A DNA stretch of 64,000 nucleotides from Actinomyces procaprae. Lineage in GTDB: Bacteria > Actinomycetota > Actinomycetes > Actinomycetales > Actinomycetaceae. This document shows positions 44,448 through 53,281 of the stretch, piece by piece. The notes beneath the pieces were generated by a model. The model was not told the DNA's origin and did no database searches. It was given only the letters and a program-made list of their open reading frames with translations. Where the stretch lies: assembly GCF_004798665.1 (NCBI RefSeq), contig NZ_CP039292.1, positions 1,116,001 through 1,180,000 on the forward strand, given 5' to 3'. Numbering within the stretch: the first letter of the stretch is position 1; every line of letters begins with the position of its first letter. A program made the position numbers and the translations under genes.

Positions 44448-46939
44448 TGCCCGCCATGCTCGACCTGCGCCGCACCGTAGCCGCCCTGGTGGCGGTCGCC
44501 ATGAGCGCGGCGCTCATAGTTGTCAGCCTTATCATCTCCGATTCTTCGACCGCCCAGATGACGGCGGCGGCTCGCGCTTCGGTCGGCGACGCGGATGTGG
44601 TCGTCATCGCCGACAGTCACGATGACGCCACGGACGGGACCCTGCCAGAACAGGCGGTCCAGGCCGTCGCTGCCGCCGAGGGAGTGGCCAGTGTGCGTCC
44701 CTACATTGAGGGCTCGACTTGGATTGATCACCCGTCCGGTTCCGCGTACGTGTCACATGTATTCGTGCTGGAGGTGCCCGAAATAGGGGGCGGCACACGC
44801 TTGACGGCGGGACGTCTGCCGGAGAAGGAGGGAGAGGTAGCCCTTTCCCCGGCCGCCGCGCAGGTCCAGGACCTTGAGGTCGGAAGCACCGTCTCCTTCA
44901 AAAAAGCGGCCACAGATACTGGAATAAGCTCGACTGCAACGGTTGTGGGCATAATTGAGCCTGGTGCTGAGATAACCCGATACGGCGCGGCTAGTGAATA
45001 TGTCTTTGCGACCGCGGAAGAACGTGCAGTGCTCGGAGTGCCGGATACGCCTGTAGTGCTCTACGTAACAGGATCATCGGGTACGAGTACTGACGCGCTC
45101 ATGAATTCGGTCGAGCAGGCGGTTCAGACCTCTCAGCCGGGAGCGAGTGTTTATACCGCTTCCGATATCGCGGTCATGCGAACTTCCGAGCAGAGTGCGG
45201 TGGACTCGTTGACGATGACACTGTTCCAGCTGCTGGGGCCGGTGTGCGCCGTGGTTGCGGGAATCGTGATCGCGACGACGTTCAGTACGATGGTGGCCCG
45301 GCAGGCGCGCCAGACCGGTCTGCTGCGCTGCATCGGCGCGACCCGCCGCCAGGTGCTCGGATCGGTGCTGCGCACCGGGCTTATCACCGGGTTGGTGGGC
45401 TCGGTGCTGGGCGCCGGGCTTGGCGTGGGACTGGCTGCACTGGTGTCGCGCGCTGGATTGATCGAAGGCCTGGAACGGCAATATTTCACGGTGTCCTGGC
45501 GTTCACTCCTATTGGGTGTACTCCTCGGAACCGCGGTGACACTGGTGGCGGTGCTGCGTCCGGCACGCCGCGCCACCCGAGTCTCGCCCCTGGTGGCCCT
45601 GACCGGGCAGGTGGCCGATGAGCGCTCTCTCAGCCGTCGGCGCATGATCAGCGCAATCGTCGGGCTGGTGGTAGTCGTAATCGGTTTGGTCATTATCGGA
45701 TTGAGCATTCAGATGCGGGTCATTGAGTACACGGCTGTGGGCGCAGTGATTCTGGTACTGGGTGTGCTGGTAGGACTGCCGCTGCTGGTTATCGGCGCCT
45801 GTCGTGTCACGGAGCGACTCGCTGGCGGTTCGCGTCGACCGGTGTTGCAGCTCGCCACCCGCAATCTGGCCCGTAACCCGGGGCGCTCCGCCGCTACTAC
45901 TGCCTCGCTGCTGGTCTCCGTGGCCGTGGCCTCCACCCTGGTCACCGGTATCGTCAGCGTTCGAGCGTCCATGGATGGATATATCAGTAGTGGCAGTCCC
46001 ATAGACATCCGGGTCAGTGCAATCCCGGCTGATGCTGATACGTCAGTACTGACCGCACGGGTAGAGAACGTGGACGACGTAGAGCGGACGGTCCTGGTGC
46101 CGACGTTCGATGTGGGTATCTCTCCGGAAACGACGGCGGACAATAAGATCACTGTATCCGCAGTGGATGTGGCTGAAGTCGCTCCGGTCATCCGCTCTCA
46201 TACGGGCTTGGAGGGCCTTGATGACAACACGCTGATTGTTGGAGGAATCTACGACCTTCCCGAAGGCACACCCGTGACGCTCACAGGACCTGCGGGCAGT
46301 GCCGAACTGACCGTACACGTGGAGGAGGGCGGCTTCGGGCCGGTCATTACGCCCGTGGTCGCAAAGAAGCTGGTCGGGGACAACTCTACAATGACATCCC
46401 TGTGGGTGCGCACCGTCGGAGACGGCAGTAACGCGGAGGCAGGTTCGCAGGTGCGTCAACTCCTACAGGGAGAGGGCTACTACATCACGACCTCGGCAGC
46501 AGGCCGCACCACATTCACGGAGTACCTCAACTGGATTATGGCGGTTATCGCGGTGGTACTGGCCTTCACGCTCCTGATCGCCCTATCCGGCATGGCCAAC
46601 ACCACGGACGTGAGCGTGCTGGAACGGGTCCGAGAGATCGGGGTGCTGCGCGCCACCGGCGTACAACGGCGTCAGGTAGGAGGACTCTTCATCACCGAGG
46701 CGGTACTGACCTCGCTGCTGGGCGGCGTGATCGGAGTCGTCCTGGGGGCGGTGCTGGGCCTGGCGGGCGTAGCGTCCGCTATGGGCACCGACACCGGGTC
46801 GGACCTGGTACTGCGGGTGCCCTGGCTATGGCTGGTGGCGATCCTATTTGCAGCCGCGGCGGTCGGTGTGCTAGCAGCCCTGCGCCCCAGCATCCGTGCC
46901 GCGTCGGTAGTTCCGGTCACCGCGATTGCTCAGGACTGA
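44447..46939 (+). CDS. FtsX/MacB-type ABC transporter permease, paralogue 2
   Basis: Paralogue of the permease at 40799, 830 residues with the same helix and domain order. The first 30 bases of the two genes are identical, and long stretches agree (TFSTMVARQARQTGLLRCIGA; LVALTGQVADERSLSRRRM, residues ~390). External domains are less alike. Codons here are markedly AT-richer in places, for example 44900-45200 and 46000-46200, unlike the neighbours. Start ATG 44447 overlaps the ATPase stop; the open frame upstream of it is ATPase shadow. It may form a heterodimer with paralogue 1 or a separate homodimer. Confidence 0.88.
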   Translation: MPAMLDLRRTVAALVAVAMSAALIVVSLIISDSSTAQMTAAARASVGDADVVVIADSHDDATDGTLPEQAVQAVAAAEGVASVRPYIEGSTWIDHPSGSAYVSHVFVLEVPEIGGGTRLTAGRLPEKEGEVALSPAAAQVQDLEVGSTVSFKKAATDTGISSTATVVGIIEPGAEITRYGAASEYVFATAEERAVLGVPDTPVVLYVTGSSGTSTDALMNSVEQAVQTSQPGASVYTASDIAVMRTSEQSAVDSLTMTLFQLLGPVCAVVAGIVIATTFSTMVARQARQTGLLRCIGATRRQVLGSVLRTGLITGLVGSVLGAGLGVGLAALVSRAGLIEGLERQYFTVSWRSLLLGVLLGTAVTLVAVLRPARRATRVSPLVALTGQVADERSLSRRRMISAIVGLVVVVIGLVIIGLSIQMRVIEYTAVGAVILVLGVLVGLPLLVIGACRVTERLAGGSRRPVLQLATRNLARNPGRSAATTASLLVSVAVASTLVTGIVSVRASMDGYISSGSPIDIRVSAIPADADTSVLTARVENVDDVERTVLVPTFDVGISPETTADNKITVSAVDVAEVAPVIRSHTGLEGLDDNTLIVGGIYDLPEGTPVTLTGPAGSAELTVHVEEGGFGPVITPVVAKKLVGDNSTMTSLWVRTVGDGSNAEAGSQVRQLLQGEGYYITTSAAGRTTFTEYLNWIMAVIAVVLAFTLLIALSGMANTTDVSVLERVREIGVLRATGVQRRQVGGLFITEAVLTSLLGGVIGVVLGAVLGLAGVASAMGTDTGSDLVLRVPWLWLVAILFAAAAVGVLAALRPSIRAASVVPVTAIAQD

Positions 46940-46950
46940 AGCTGGCGCCT

Positions 46951-47631
46951 TCAGGACGGCAGGTGCCCCGCCTTATTGACGGCGACGACGAGCCTGAGCC
47001 GGGAGTTCACCCCGTACTTGCGCATCAGACTGGATACATGCCGCTTCACGGTGCTCTCGGCAATACTCAGCTGCTCAGCGATCTCCGCGTTGGACATGCC
47101 ATCACACAGTAGGACGAGCACGTCGTGCTCCGCCTCGGTGACGCCGGGCGCCCGGTCCGGCATCACCGGGCGCAGGTGGTTGGTGACCAGTTTGGAGGCG
47201 GCATCCGGCGAGAGGGGAGTACCGCCGTCGTAGGCGGCGAGGACGGCACGGACCACATCGTCCGGTTCGGCGCTCTTGAGTAGGAAGCCATTCGCATGCC
47301 GCCTCAGCGCGTCCAGCATGGATGTGTCGTCATCCAAACCCGTGAGCACCACCACGGCGGTCTCCGGGGACTCCTGTTTCAGCCGAGACAACAGCTCAAG
47401 CCCGTCCATGCCGGGCATGGCCACGTCGGTGAGGACGACGTCAATGTCAGTGCCGCGCACGAACTCGAGCGCGTCGGCCGCGGACCTGAAGGCGCCTAGC
47501 ACCTGCAGCCGCGGGGGCTTATCGAGGTAGGCCTGCAGCGCGCGCAGGACGTAGGCGTCGTCGTCGACCACGGCTACACGGATCGGGGACGTATGCGTCG
47601 TCTCAGCGGGAAGCATGTCAGAGCTGGACAT
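46951..47631 (-). CDS. NarL/LuxR-family response regulator
   Basis: Two-component regulator of 226 residues. The receiver starts IRVAVVDDDAYVLRAL, with phosphoacceptor Asp69 (VVLTDVAMPGMDG). The LuxR-type helix-turn-helix reads MSNAEIAEQLSIAESTVKRHV. It is divergent from the kinase at 47678, surely its partner, and converges with permease 2 only 11 bases away. The start at 47631 is favoured because TAAGCT lies seven bases upstream on this strand, fitting a leaderless mRNA; the alternative is 47616. It may control the ABC transporter. Confidence 0.88.
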   Translation of the reverse strand: MSSSDMLPAETTHTSPIRVAVVDDDAYVLRALQAYLDKPPRLQVLGAFRSAADALEFVRGTDIDVVLTDVAMPGMDGLELLSRLKQESPETAVVVLTGLDDDTSMLDALRRHANGFLLKSAEPDDVVRAVLAAYDGGTPLSPDAASKLVTNHLRPVMPDRAPGVTEAEHDVLVLLCDGMSNAEIAEQLSIAESTVKRHVSSLMRKYGVNSRLRLVVAVNKAGHLPS

Positions 47632-47677
47632 GCCACTAAGCTTAAGCCGGAGACTGTCCTCACCGTGTACTGCCATC
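47632..47677. promoter_or_regulatory. Compact divergent promoter of the regulator/kinase pair
   Basis: Both coding starts lie within 47 bases of each other. Toward the regulator (minus), TAAGCT at 47639-47644 is seven bases from the ATG. Toward the kinase (plus), TGTACT at 47666-47671 is six bases from the ATG. AAGCTTAAG-type symmetry lies between. Neither gene has a ribosome binding site, so both transcripts may be leaderless. Confidence 0.4.
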
Positions 47678-48859
47678 ATGCTTTATCTTTTTCCACGATC
47701 ATCCCTTCACCCCGTCCAAGACGGGTCTGGTGCGTGGCCTACGCTGCGCACTCATCTGCTGCACGCGGGCATGGGGGTCTTCCTGTTCACCATTGCATTC
47801 TTCTTCACGTCCCCGTCTCCGAGAGATCCGGTAGCCATCAGTCTCACTGTTCTGGCTGTTCTCGCTCTGCCTTTGACCTCGGTCGCGCCGGCGGTCGGTA
47901 CCGTGGCGAGTGTTGTAGTCACCTGGATCGCAGCATCCATACCCCAAGAAACGGGGCTCTTGGCCACCATGGCCGCATGGGGCGTGGTGGCCATGCTGCT
48001 CGCGCGCGGTCAGCCCCGGTGGATGGTGTACTCGCTAGCCTGCATGATCACGCTGCCGGTGCTGTTGACAACGGTCGCCGACGAGCCTTTATGGAGCAGG
48101 CTCGTATGGCCAGCCATGGTGGGAGTTCCGTGCATAGTGCTTGGGGAAATGCTCCGGTTCCAGCGCGAACAAGCCCGCAGCGCCGCGCGGCGTAGGCTCG
48201 AGTCTCGGCTGCGGCAGCGCAGGCTCATGGCTTCGGAGCTGCACGACACGGTCGCACGTGACCTCACCTACGCGGTGCTGATGGGCGAGCAGTTCAAGAT
48301 AGCTCACGCCGACGACGAGCAACTGAGCCGGGAACTCGACGTCATTATTGAACCGGTGCGTATGGCGGTGGCGCAACTGCGGCGCGGTCTGCGGAGCATG
48401 AGCACAGACGACGGCGATGATGTCGTGCTCCGAGTGGCCTCAAGGCCACCACGGCCGCTCGCGCAGACCCTGGCGGATGCGGATCGTGTGCTTGCCGATC
48501 GCGGGGCCCGCCTGGAGACCGATGGGACACAACTGCTCACGGAGTCGATCTTTACTCCGGGCGCGCAACAGCAGGTGCTGCGTGTTATCAACGAGCTCGT
48601 TGACAACGCCGCCAAGCACACGCCCGCCGAGGGACTCGCCAGGATTACGATCGAGACCGACGATCGCGCTCTCGATTGTATGGTGACGAACACGGTCGAT
48701 GCGGCCCATACCAAGGACCGTGCGCTCTCCTCCGGGCTTGGCCTGGCAGACGCGCAGCGTCGCGTTGAGAGCCTCGGTGGTGACTTCGTGATCAATCGGG
48801 GCGAATCGCGCTGGACGGTTACCTTCAGCGTCCCGGTCCGAGGTGCGGCGGCTGGATGA
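47678..48859 (+). CDS. Membrane sensor histidine kinase (NarX/DesK-like)
   Basis: Sensor of 393 residues. Four to six membrane helices fill the first 130 residues (GVFLFTIAFFFT, AISLTVLAVLALPLTSVAPAVG, LACMITLPVLLTTV). The HisKA_3 helix carries phosphoacceptor His189 (ASELHDTVARDLT). The ATPase has N-box INELVDNAAKHTP and GLGLADAQRRV; the G1 box is not obvious (LDCMVTNTVDAA). There is almost no extracytoplasmic domain, so it may sense within the membrane or through the permeases, as BceS-type kinases do; that is inference. The frame is open from 47615, but ATG 47678 is better placed. Confidence 0.87.
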   Translation: MLYLFPRSSLHPVQDGSGAWPTLRTHLLHAGMGVFLFTIAFFFTSPSPRDPVAISLTVLAVLALPLTSVAPAVGTVASVVVTWIAASIPQETGLLATMAAWGVVAMLLARGQPRWMVYSLACMITLPVLLTTVADEPLWSRLVWPAMVGVPCIVLGEMLRFQREQARSAARRRLESRLRQRRLMASELHDTVARDLTYAVLMGEQFKIAHADDEQLSRELDVIIEPVRMAVAQLRRGLRSMSTDDGDDVVLRVASRPPRPLAQTLADADRVLADRGARLETDGTQLLTESIFTPGAQQQVLRVINELVDNAAKHTPAEGLARITIETDDRALDCMVTNTVDAAHTKDRALSSGLGLADAQRRVESLGGDFVINRGESRWTVTFSVPVRGAAAG

Positions 48860-48893
48860 TTGATGGCGAGAGGCGGCGGGCAGGTCGCCTGCG

Positions 48894-49832
48894 TCAGTGC
48901 TGATACGGCCCCAAGAACCTCTCACCGTTCAAGTGGATCATGTGGGTGGGATCGGACGCCAGCCAGACCTCCGTCTCCCACGCCAGGTCGGGGAGAAACC
49001 TACGCATCACCGCGCGATCGGGGAAGCAGGACACGTACACAAGACCGGCAGTTGAGCCCGAGAACAGGCCCGACAGCTGGCTGTAGCGGATGTGATCCAC
49101 GGGTCCGTGGGTCGAGGCCGCCTCCATCAGGAACAGCCAGTTCTTGTCGGGTTGGTAGACCACGAGGTCAGGCATCTTCCCGCGCTCGTCTATATCGACG
49201 CCGAGGGCGGCGAGGCGCTCGCGCTCGAACGTTGCCAGCTTCTGGTCGGCATCGCCGACATAGAGGATCTCACCGCCGGGCACGAAGTATGTGCAGAACT
49301 CCTCAACCATCGCCTTGATGAGGACGTTCTGTCCGCCTGCCTTCAACGTGAAAGTATCCCCCTCGGGCGTGGTCACGGGGATACGGGCCAGATCGCGGGC
49401 AGCTTGGTACTTGGCGGCGAGACTGCCCGCCTCAGCGACGTACTCTTCAATAGCGGGGCCGAAGTCGGGGGTTCCGTAGAGCCGGATCGTCAGCAAGGCT
49501 TCCGGATTCAGTCGGTAGTTGTTCTTTGACGAGTTGGTCGCCCGCGAGGGGTCGTCGTCGTTATGGAGGCAGAAGCCTACGTCAACGAACTGGTGTAGCA
49601 CGAACCTACGTATGGTCTCCCGCGTGTTCTCCGCGATTGGATGATTTAGTGGTCCGCGCATCCAGTCTAGGATCTGCCGCACGCCCATCCGCTTGTTTGT
49701 GGCATCGGCCCACGCGCTGTTCTCATCCAGTCCTGCCAGAGCAAGTAGCGTGCGGCCTGCCTGCTCGTTTGTCCGTTGCCGGTCGAAGTCGAATGCGCGG
49801 AGGATTGCCTGCGCCTCTTGGACGGTGCTCAT
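48894..49832 (-). CDS. BsuBI/PstI-type restriction endonuclease
   Basis: Type II restriction enzyme of 312 residues, recognised by its C-terminal BsuBI/PstI domain. That domain includes GEILYVGDADQKLATF, GKMPDLVVYQPDKNWLFLMEAASTHG (about residues 200-240; PD...E-x-A nuclease core) and VSCFPDRAVMRRFLPDLAW. BsuBI and PstI cut CTGCAG, so that target is likely but not proven. Its ATG overlaps the stop of the methyltransferase by four bases, and the methyltransferase is upstream, an order that lets protection be made first. There is no controller (C) protein. Confidence 0.9.
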   Translation of the reverse strand: MSTVQEAQAILRAFDFDRQRTNEQAGRTLLALAGLDENSAWADATNKRMGVRQILDWMRGPLNHPIAENTRETIRRFVLHQFVDVGFCLHNDDDPSRATNSSKNNYRLNPEALLTIRLYGTPDFGPAIEEYVAEAGSLAAKYQAARDLARIPVTTPEGDTFTLKAGGQNVLIKAMVEEFCTYFVPGGEILYVGDADQKLATFERERLAALGVDIDERGKMPDLVVYQPDKNWLFLMEAASTHGPVDHIRYSQLSGLFSGSTAGLVYVSCFPDRAVMRRFLPDLAWETEVWLASDPTHMIHLNGERFLGPYQH

Positions 49833-51268
49833 GCGGCCTCCATGCGTGTCATGCCCATTACCCTGCGGATGGCCTCTTCAGGATCGTGCGTGCTCTCGCC
49901 GAGTCGGCGCAGCTGGTCCAGGCTCGGGAACCGCATCTGCCGCAGGTCGCCGGCGTTGACCTGGGTGTGTCCGGAGAAGACCCGGAAGTAGTCGTCAACC
50001 GGTTTCGAGTTCAGCCATACTGCTAAGCCGGCAGCAACCTGCTGCTCCAGCCCGTGCCCGGAGCAGTGGATGTAGTTCAGCTTGTTGTCGAATGCCGGTT
50101 GCCTGCTGTCGTCAGACCACACGGCTGCCACCAGACGCCGGTTCTCCTCCTTGGCGGAGAAGCGCTTGACTAGAACATAGGTACCCGCCGGAATCAGGAG
50201 CTTTGAGTGTACCGTCTCTGCCGCGTGGAACCACTGCGGCTTCCTCACGCTGCTGCGGGGATGAAACACTCGCTGCTGGGTGATGTTCGCCGGATACACC
50301 ATCGGTGCGGCGCCGTCGGACGGCTCCTGCATCAGGTACTCGCGGGCCCGGAAGTCCACCACGCGCCCGGTCGACACCGTCAGACCGAGCTCTGCGAGCG
50401 TATACCGTGCACAGGCCATCCATTCGACCGCCTCGGCATCCTGGGCTGATGCAGGCACAAACACAAAGTCACCCGTCACCACCTGGGAAGCCGGCACGTG
50501 CCGTGCTGCGGGCGCGTCGCGGTGATCCACCGACGAGGAGAGACGAACCGTCTCCGGTTGTGAGCCGTGCGTAGCGGATACGATGATTGTCTCCTGGAGC
50601 ACTCCCAGGTCACCGAACACCTCGGAGCGTGAATGGAAGGTGTGTATGGCGTCGATCCCGAACGACGCTAGCAAGGTGCGGCGGAACTGACCGAAGTAGG
50701 TGCCATTCATCCATGAGCGCGGTGTGATAGACACCTGCTGCCCCCCGGTATTGACCAGGAGCGTGCCGAGCGCCATGAAGCCGGCGTAGATGTTCGGTAC
50801 GGCTATGCCCGCGCTGCGCAGGTCAGCGTCCAGCGCCGAGCGGGCACGGATCTTGTGATACGGCGGGTTCTGAATTACTAGATCGAATCGCTCGTCTGTG
50901 TGCAGCGCCCACTGCACGAAGTCGTTCTTGACCAGCGACGTGCGTACACCTCCCGCTGACTCACAGTCGGCAAGGGTCTCGGTCAGGGCTGGCCACAATC
51001 GCTCGTCCAACTCAACGGCTGTAACCGTCACGCGTACATTCGGGCGTTCCCGCCGCACTCGATCCACCACGGCGGCGGACAACATGCCTGACCCCGCGCC
51101 GGGGTCCAGCACCCGCAGCGTGCCCGATTCCGGCAGGTGTACCAGGTCGGCCATGATCTGCGCGACCGCAACAGGCGTGAAGAACTGCCCCAGCGCGACC
51201 TGATTAGCCGTGTCAAGCTCGACCAGCGCCGCCTGGCGCCGGTTTGCGGCACGCTCCAGAAGATTCAT
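49829..51268 (-). CDS. Type II N6-adenine DNA methyltransferase
   Basis: Partner of the adjacent nuclease; 479 residues from ATG 51268. AdoMet-binding motif I is RVLDPGAGSGMLSAAV and catalytic motif IV is LVIQNPPYHKIRA, the NPPY of adenine methylases. LGQFFTPVAVAQIMADL before motif I is typical of gamma-type enzymes. The target-recognition part is C-terminal. It should methylate the same site as the nuclease, probably CTGCAG. The frame is open to 51346; the start is uncertain because no strong ribosome binding site is seen. Confidence 0.9.
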   Translation of the reverse strand: MNLLERAANRRQAALVELDTANQVALGQFFTPVAVAQIMADLVHLPESGTLRVLDPGAGSGMLSAAVVDRVRRERPNVRVTVTAVELDERLWPALTETLADCESAGGVRTSLVKNDFVQWALHTDERFDLVIQNPPYHKIRARSALDADLRSAGIAVPNIYAGFMALGTLLVNTGGQQVSITPRSWMNGTYFGQFRRTLLASFGIDAIHTFHSRSEVFGDLGVLQETIIVSATHGSQPETVRLSSSVDHRDAPAARHVPASQVVTGDFVFVPASAQDAEAVEWMACARYTLAELGLTVSTGRVVDFRAREYLMQEPSDGAAPMVYPANITQQRVFHPRSSVRKPQWFHAAETVHSKLLIPAGTYVLVKRFSAKEENRRLVAAVWSDDSRQPAFDNKLNYIHCSGHGLEQQVAAGLAVWLNSKPVDDYFRVFSGHTQVNAGDLRQMRFPSLDQLRRLGESTHDPEEAIRRVMGMTRMEAA

Positions 51269-51376
51269 ACCAACCAGCGTACCGGCACCCAACGACACGA
51301 ACTTGCTGGCTAGTGATCCTCGGTGCTGAGAAACGCGTCCAGGCACTCGGCCAAGTCGGGCGGGTTAGGCCGCGGC

Positions 51377-51440
51377 GTAGAGAGTCTCCGCGTCGGCAAG
51401 GACTTGTTCTCGGATGAGCGGGTGCAGGGAGCGGCGGGAG
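51377..51440 (-). pseudogene. Possible remnant of a nucleotidyltransferase-like gene
   Basis: The minus strand reads LHPLIREQVLADAETLYAAA and then a stop. This resembles the C-terminal end of small MNT-type nucleotidyltransferases, some of which are antitoxins. Nothing upstream continues it, because the frame meets the end of the acetyltransferase gene. It may be a fragment left beside the restriction-modification genes. Confidence 0.3.
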
Positions 51441-51452
51441 GTCTGGTCGCCG

Positions 51453-52097
51453 CTAGTCCGACGTCCTCACTTCGCGCAGCACCCGGGCGGGCACGCCGCC
51501 CACCACAACGCCCGCGGGCACATCCCGGGTGACCACCGCCCCGGCGGCCACGATCGCACCGGTCCCGATACTTACCCCCGGGCAGACGACGGCGCCCGCC
51601 CCGATCCACACGTCGTCGCCGATGCTGATGGGGGCGGGCAGCAGCGTGCCGCGCTCGGCCACGGGCTCGGCATGGTTGAGGGTCGCCAGCACCACGCGAT
51701 GGCCGATCAGCACCCGGTTGCCGATGCTGATGCCGCCCTGGTCCTGGAAGCAGCAGCCGGCGTTGATGAAGACGTTGTCTCCGATGTGAATGTTGCGGCC
51801 GAAGTCCGTGTGGAAGGGCGGGGTCAGGTTCAGGGTCCGGTTCACCGGCGAGCCGGTGAGGCGTGCGAAAAGGTCCTGAACCTCAGCGGGGGTGCGGTAA
51901 GGCCCGTTGAGTTCGGCCGTCACCCGCAGGGCGTCCTGCATAGCCCGGCCGGAAACACTCTTCAACGGTGAGTCAGATGCTATCGGCAGTCCCGCGGCCG
52001 TGTGGGCCACAAGGTCCTGCGGGCCGAGGACGGCGCCGCCGCCGGGCTGCATGCCCGACGACGGCGCTGCCTGCGGCGGTTGAGCCGCGGATGTCAT
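51453..52097 (-). CDS. Hexapeptide-repeat sugar O-acetyltransferase
   Basis: Acetyl-CoA-dependent acetyltransferase of the LacA/Maa/NodL group, 214 residues. A helical N-terminal part is followed by the left-handed beta helix: [41 protein letters not shown] with the catalytic His, and [21 protein letters not shown]. An atypical Pro/Gly/Ala-rich stretch of about 25 residues precedes the fold. It starts four bases after the stop of the dehydrogenase gene, so the two are cotranscribed. Confidence 0.9.
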   Translation of the reverse strand: MTSAAQPPQAAPSSGMQPGGGAVLGPQDLVAHTAAGLPIASDSPLKSVSGRAMQDALRVTAELNGPYRTPAEVQDLFARLTGSPVNRTLNLTPPFHTDFGRNIHIGDNVFINAGCCFQDQGGISIGNRVLIGHRVVLATLNHAEPVAERGTLLPAPISIGDDVWIGAGAVVCPGVSIGTGAIVAAGAVVTRDVPAGVVVGGVPARVLREVRTSD

Positions 52098-52101
52098 CGG
52101 C

Positions 52102-53148
52102 TCAGACCTCCAGCAGGACCTTGATCTCGCGGCGCTCGTCCATGGCCTTGTAGCCCGCGGCGGCGTCGTCGAGCGGGATGCGGGAGGTGAAGACCTTGCC
52201 GGGGTGGATCTCGTCGGCCTGGATGCGCTTGATCAGGTCCGGCAGGAAGCGGCGCACCGGGGCGGGGCCGCCGTGCAGGTGCACCTGGGAGAAGAACAGG
52301 CCAATGCCTTCTATCTGCTGGTCGTGGCTCACGCCCACGAAGCCGACGTAGCCGCCGGGCCGGCAGGAGGCGATGGCCTGGTCCATGGAGACCTGGTTGC
52401 CGACCGCCTCGACCACGCCGTGGGCGCCGTAGCCGCCGGTCAGTTCCTTGACCTTGGCGGCGCCCTCCTCGCCGCGCTCGGGGATGACGACGTCGGCGCC
52501 GAACTCGCGGGCCAGGGCGGCCCGGTCCTCGTGGCGGGAGAAGGCGATGACCTTCTCGGCGCCGAGCGCCTTGGCGGCCAGCACCGCGGACAGGCCCACG
52601 GCACCGTCGCCGACCACGGCGATGGTCTTGCCCGGTCCGGCCTCGGCGGCCACCGCGGCGAACCAGCCGGTGCCCAGCACGTCGGAGGCGGCCAGGTAGT
52701 CGGCCAGGCGGTCGGGGTCGTCGGGCTCGCCGCCGGGCACGGCCACCAGCGAGCCGTCGGCCAGCTCCACGCGCATGTACTGCGCCTGAGAGCCGGTGTA
52801 GGAGCCGGCGTTGGCGCAGCGGGACGGGTAGCCGGCCTGGCAGATCTCACAGGTGCCGTCCGAGAGCATGAAGGAGCCGATCACGAAGTCGCCGACCTTG
52901 AGGGTCTTGACCTCGTCGCCGGCCTCCACGATGGTGCCGACGTACTCGTGCCCCATACGGCGGTTCTCCACATCCTCCAGGCCGCGGTAGGGCCACAGAT
53001 CGGAGCCGCAGATGCAGGCGGCGGCCAGCTTGATGACGACGTCGGTGGGCTTGACCACGCGGGGCACCTCCACGTCCTCGACGACGACGTCGCCGGGGGC
53101 GCGCATGATGACGGCGCGCATGGTCTCGGGCAGAGTTGTGGCGGTCAC
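52102..53148 (-). CDS. Zinc-dependent alcohol dehydrogenase family protein
   Basis: Medium-chain dehydrogenase of 348 residues. The catalytic zinc region is [13 protein letters not shown] with GHEYVGTI, and the structural zinc lobe is [19 protein letters not shown]. The NAD(P) fold is [23 protein letters not shown]. The start is GTG 53148, with GAGGAG five bases upstream; the frame extends to 53211 without support. Substrate cannot be assigned; this subgroup includes aldehyde and quinone-like reductases. Followed closely by the acetyltransferase gene. Confidence 0.9.
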   Translation of the reverse strand: MTATTLPETMRAVIMRAPGDVVVEDVEVPRVVKPTDVVIKLAAACICGSDLWPYRGLEDVENRRMGHEYVGTIVEAGDEVKTLKVGDFVIGSFMLSDGTCEICQAGYPSRCANAGSYTGSQAQYMRVELADGSLVAVPGGEPDDPDRLADYLAASDVLGTGWFAAVAAEAGPGKTIAVVGDGAVGLSAVLAAKALGAEKVIAFSRHEDRAALAREFGADVVIPERGEEGAAKVKELTGGYGAHGVVEAVGNQVSMDQAIASCRPGGYVGFVGVSHDQQIEGIGLFFSQVHLHGGPAPVRRFLPDLIKRIQADEIHPGKVFTSRIPLDDAAAGYKAMDERREIKVLLEV

Positions 53149-53281
53149 GAATACTCCTCGACTCGGGATGATGCGGGCGGACGATCCGCATCGGTTGAAC
53201 CTTGCTGACAAGGTTAAAACCGTCCCGGCGTCCGTCGCCAGGTATTGCCAGGGCCTGGCGACACGCCGCCGCGCCTGCCGA

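Noticed and set aside
53212..53281. Extra regulatory RNA between dehydrogenase and importer ATPase
   Set aside because: Only 70 to 130 bases, with no clear conserved structure; it probably holds just the dehydrogenase promoter.
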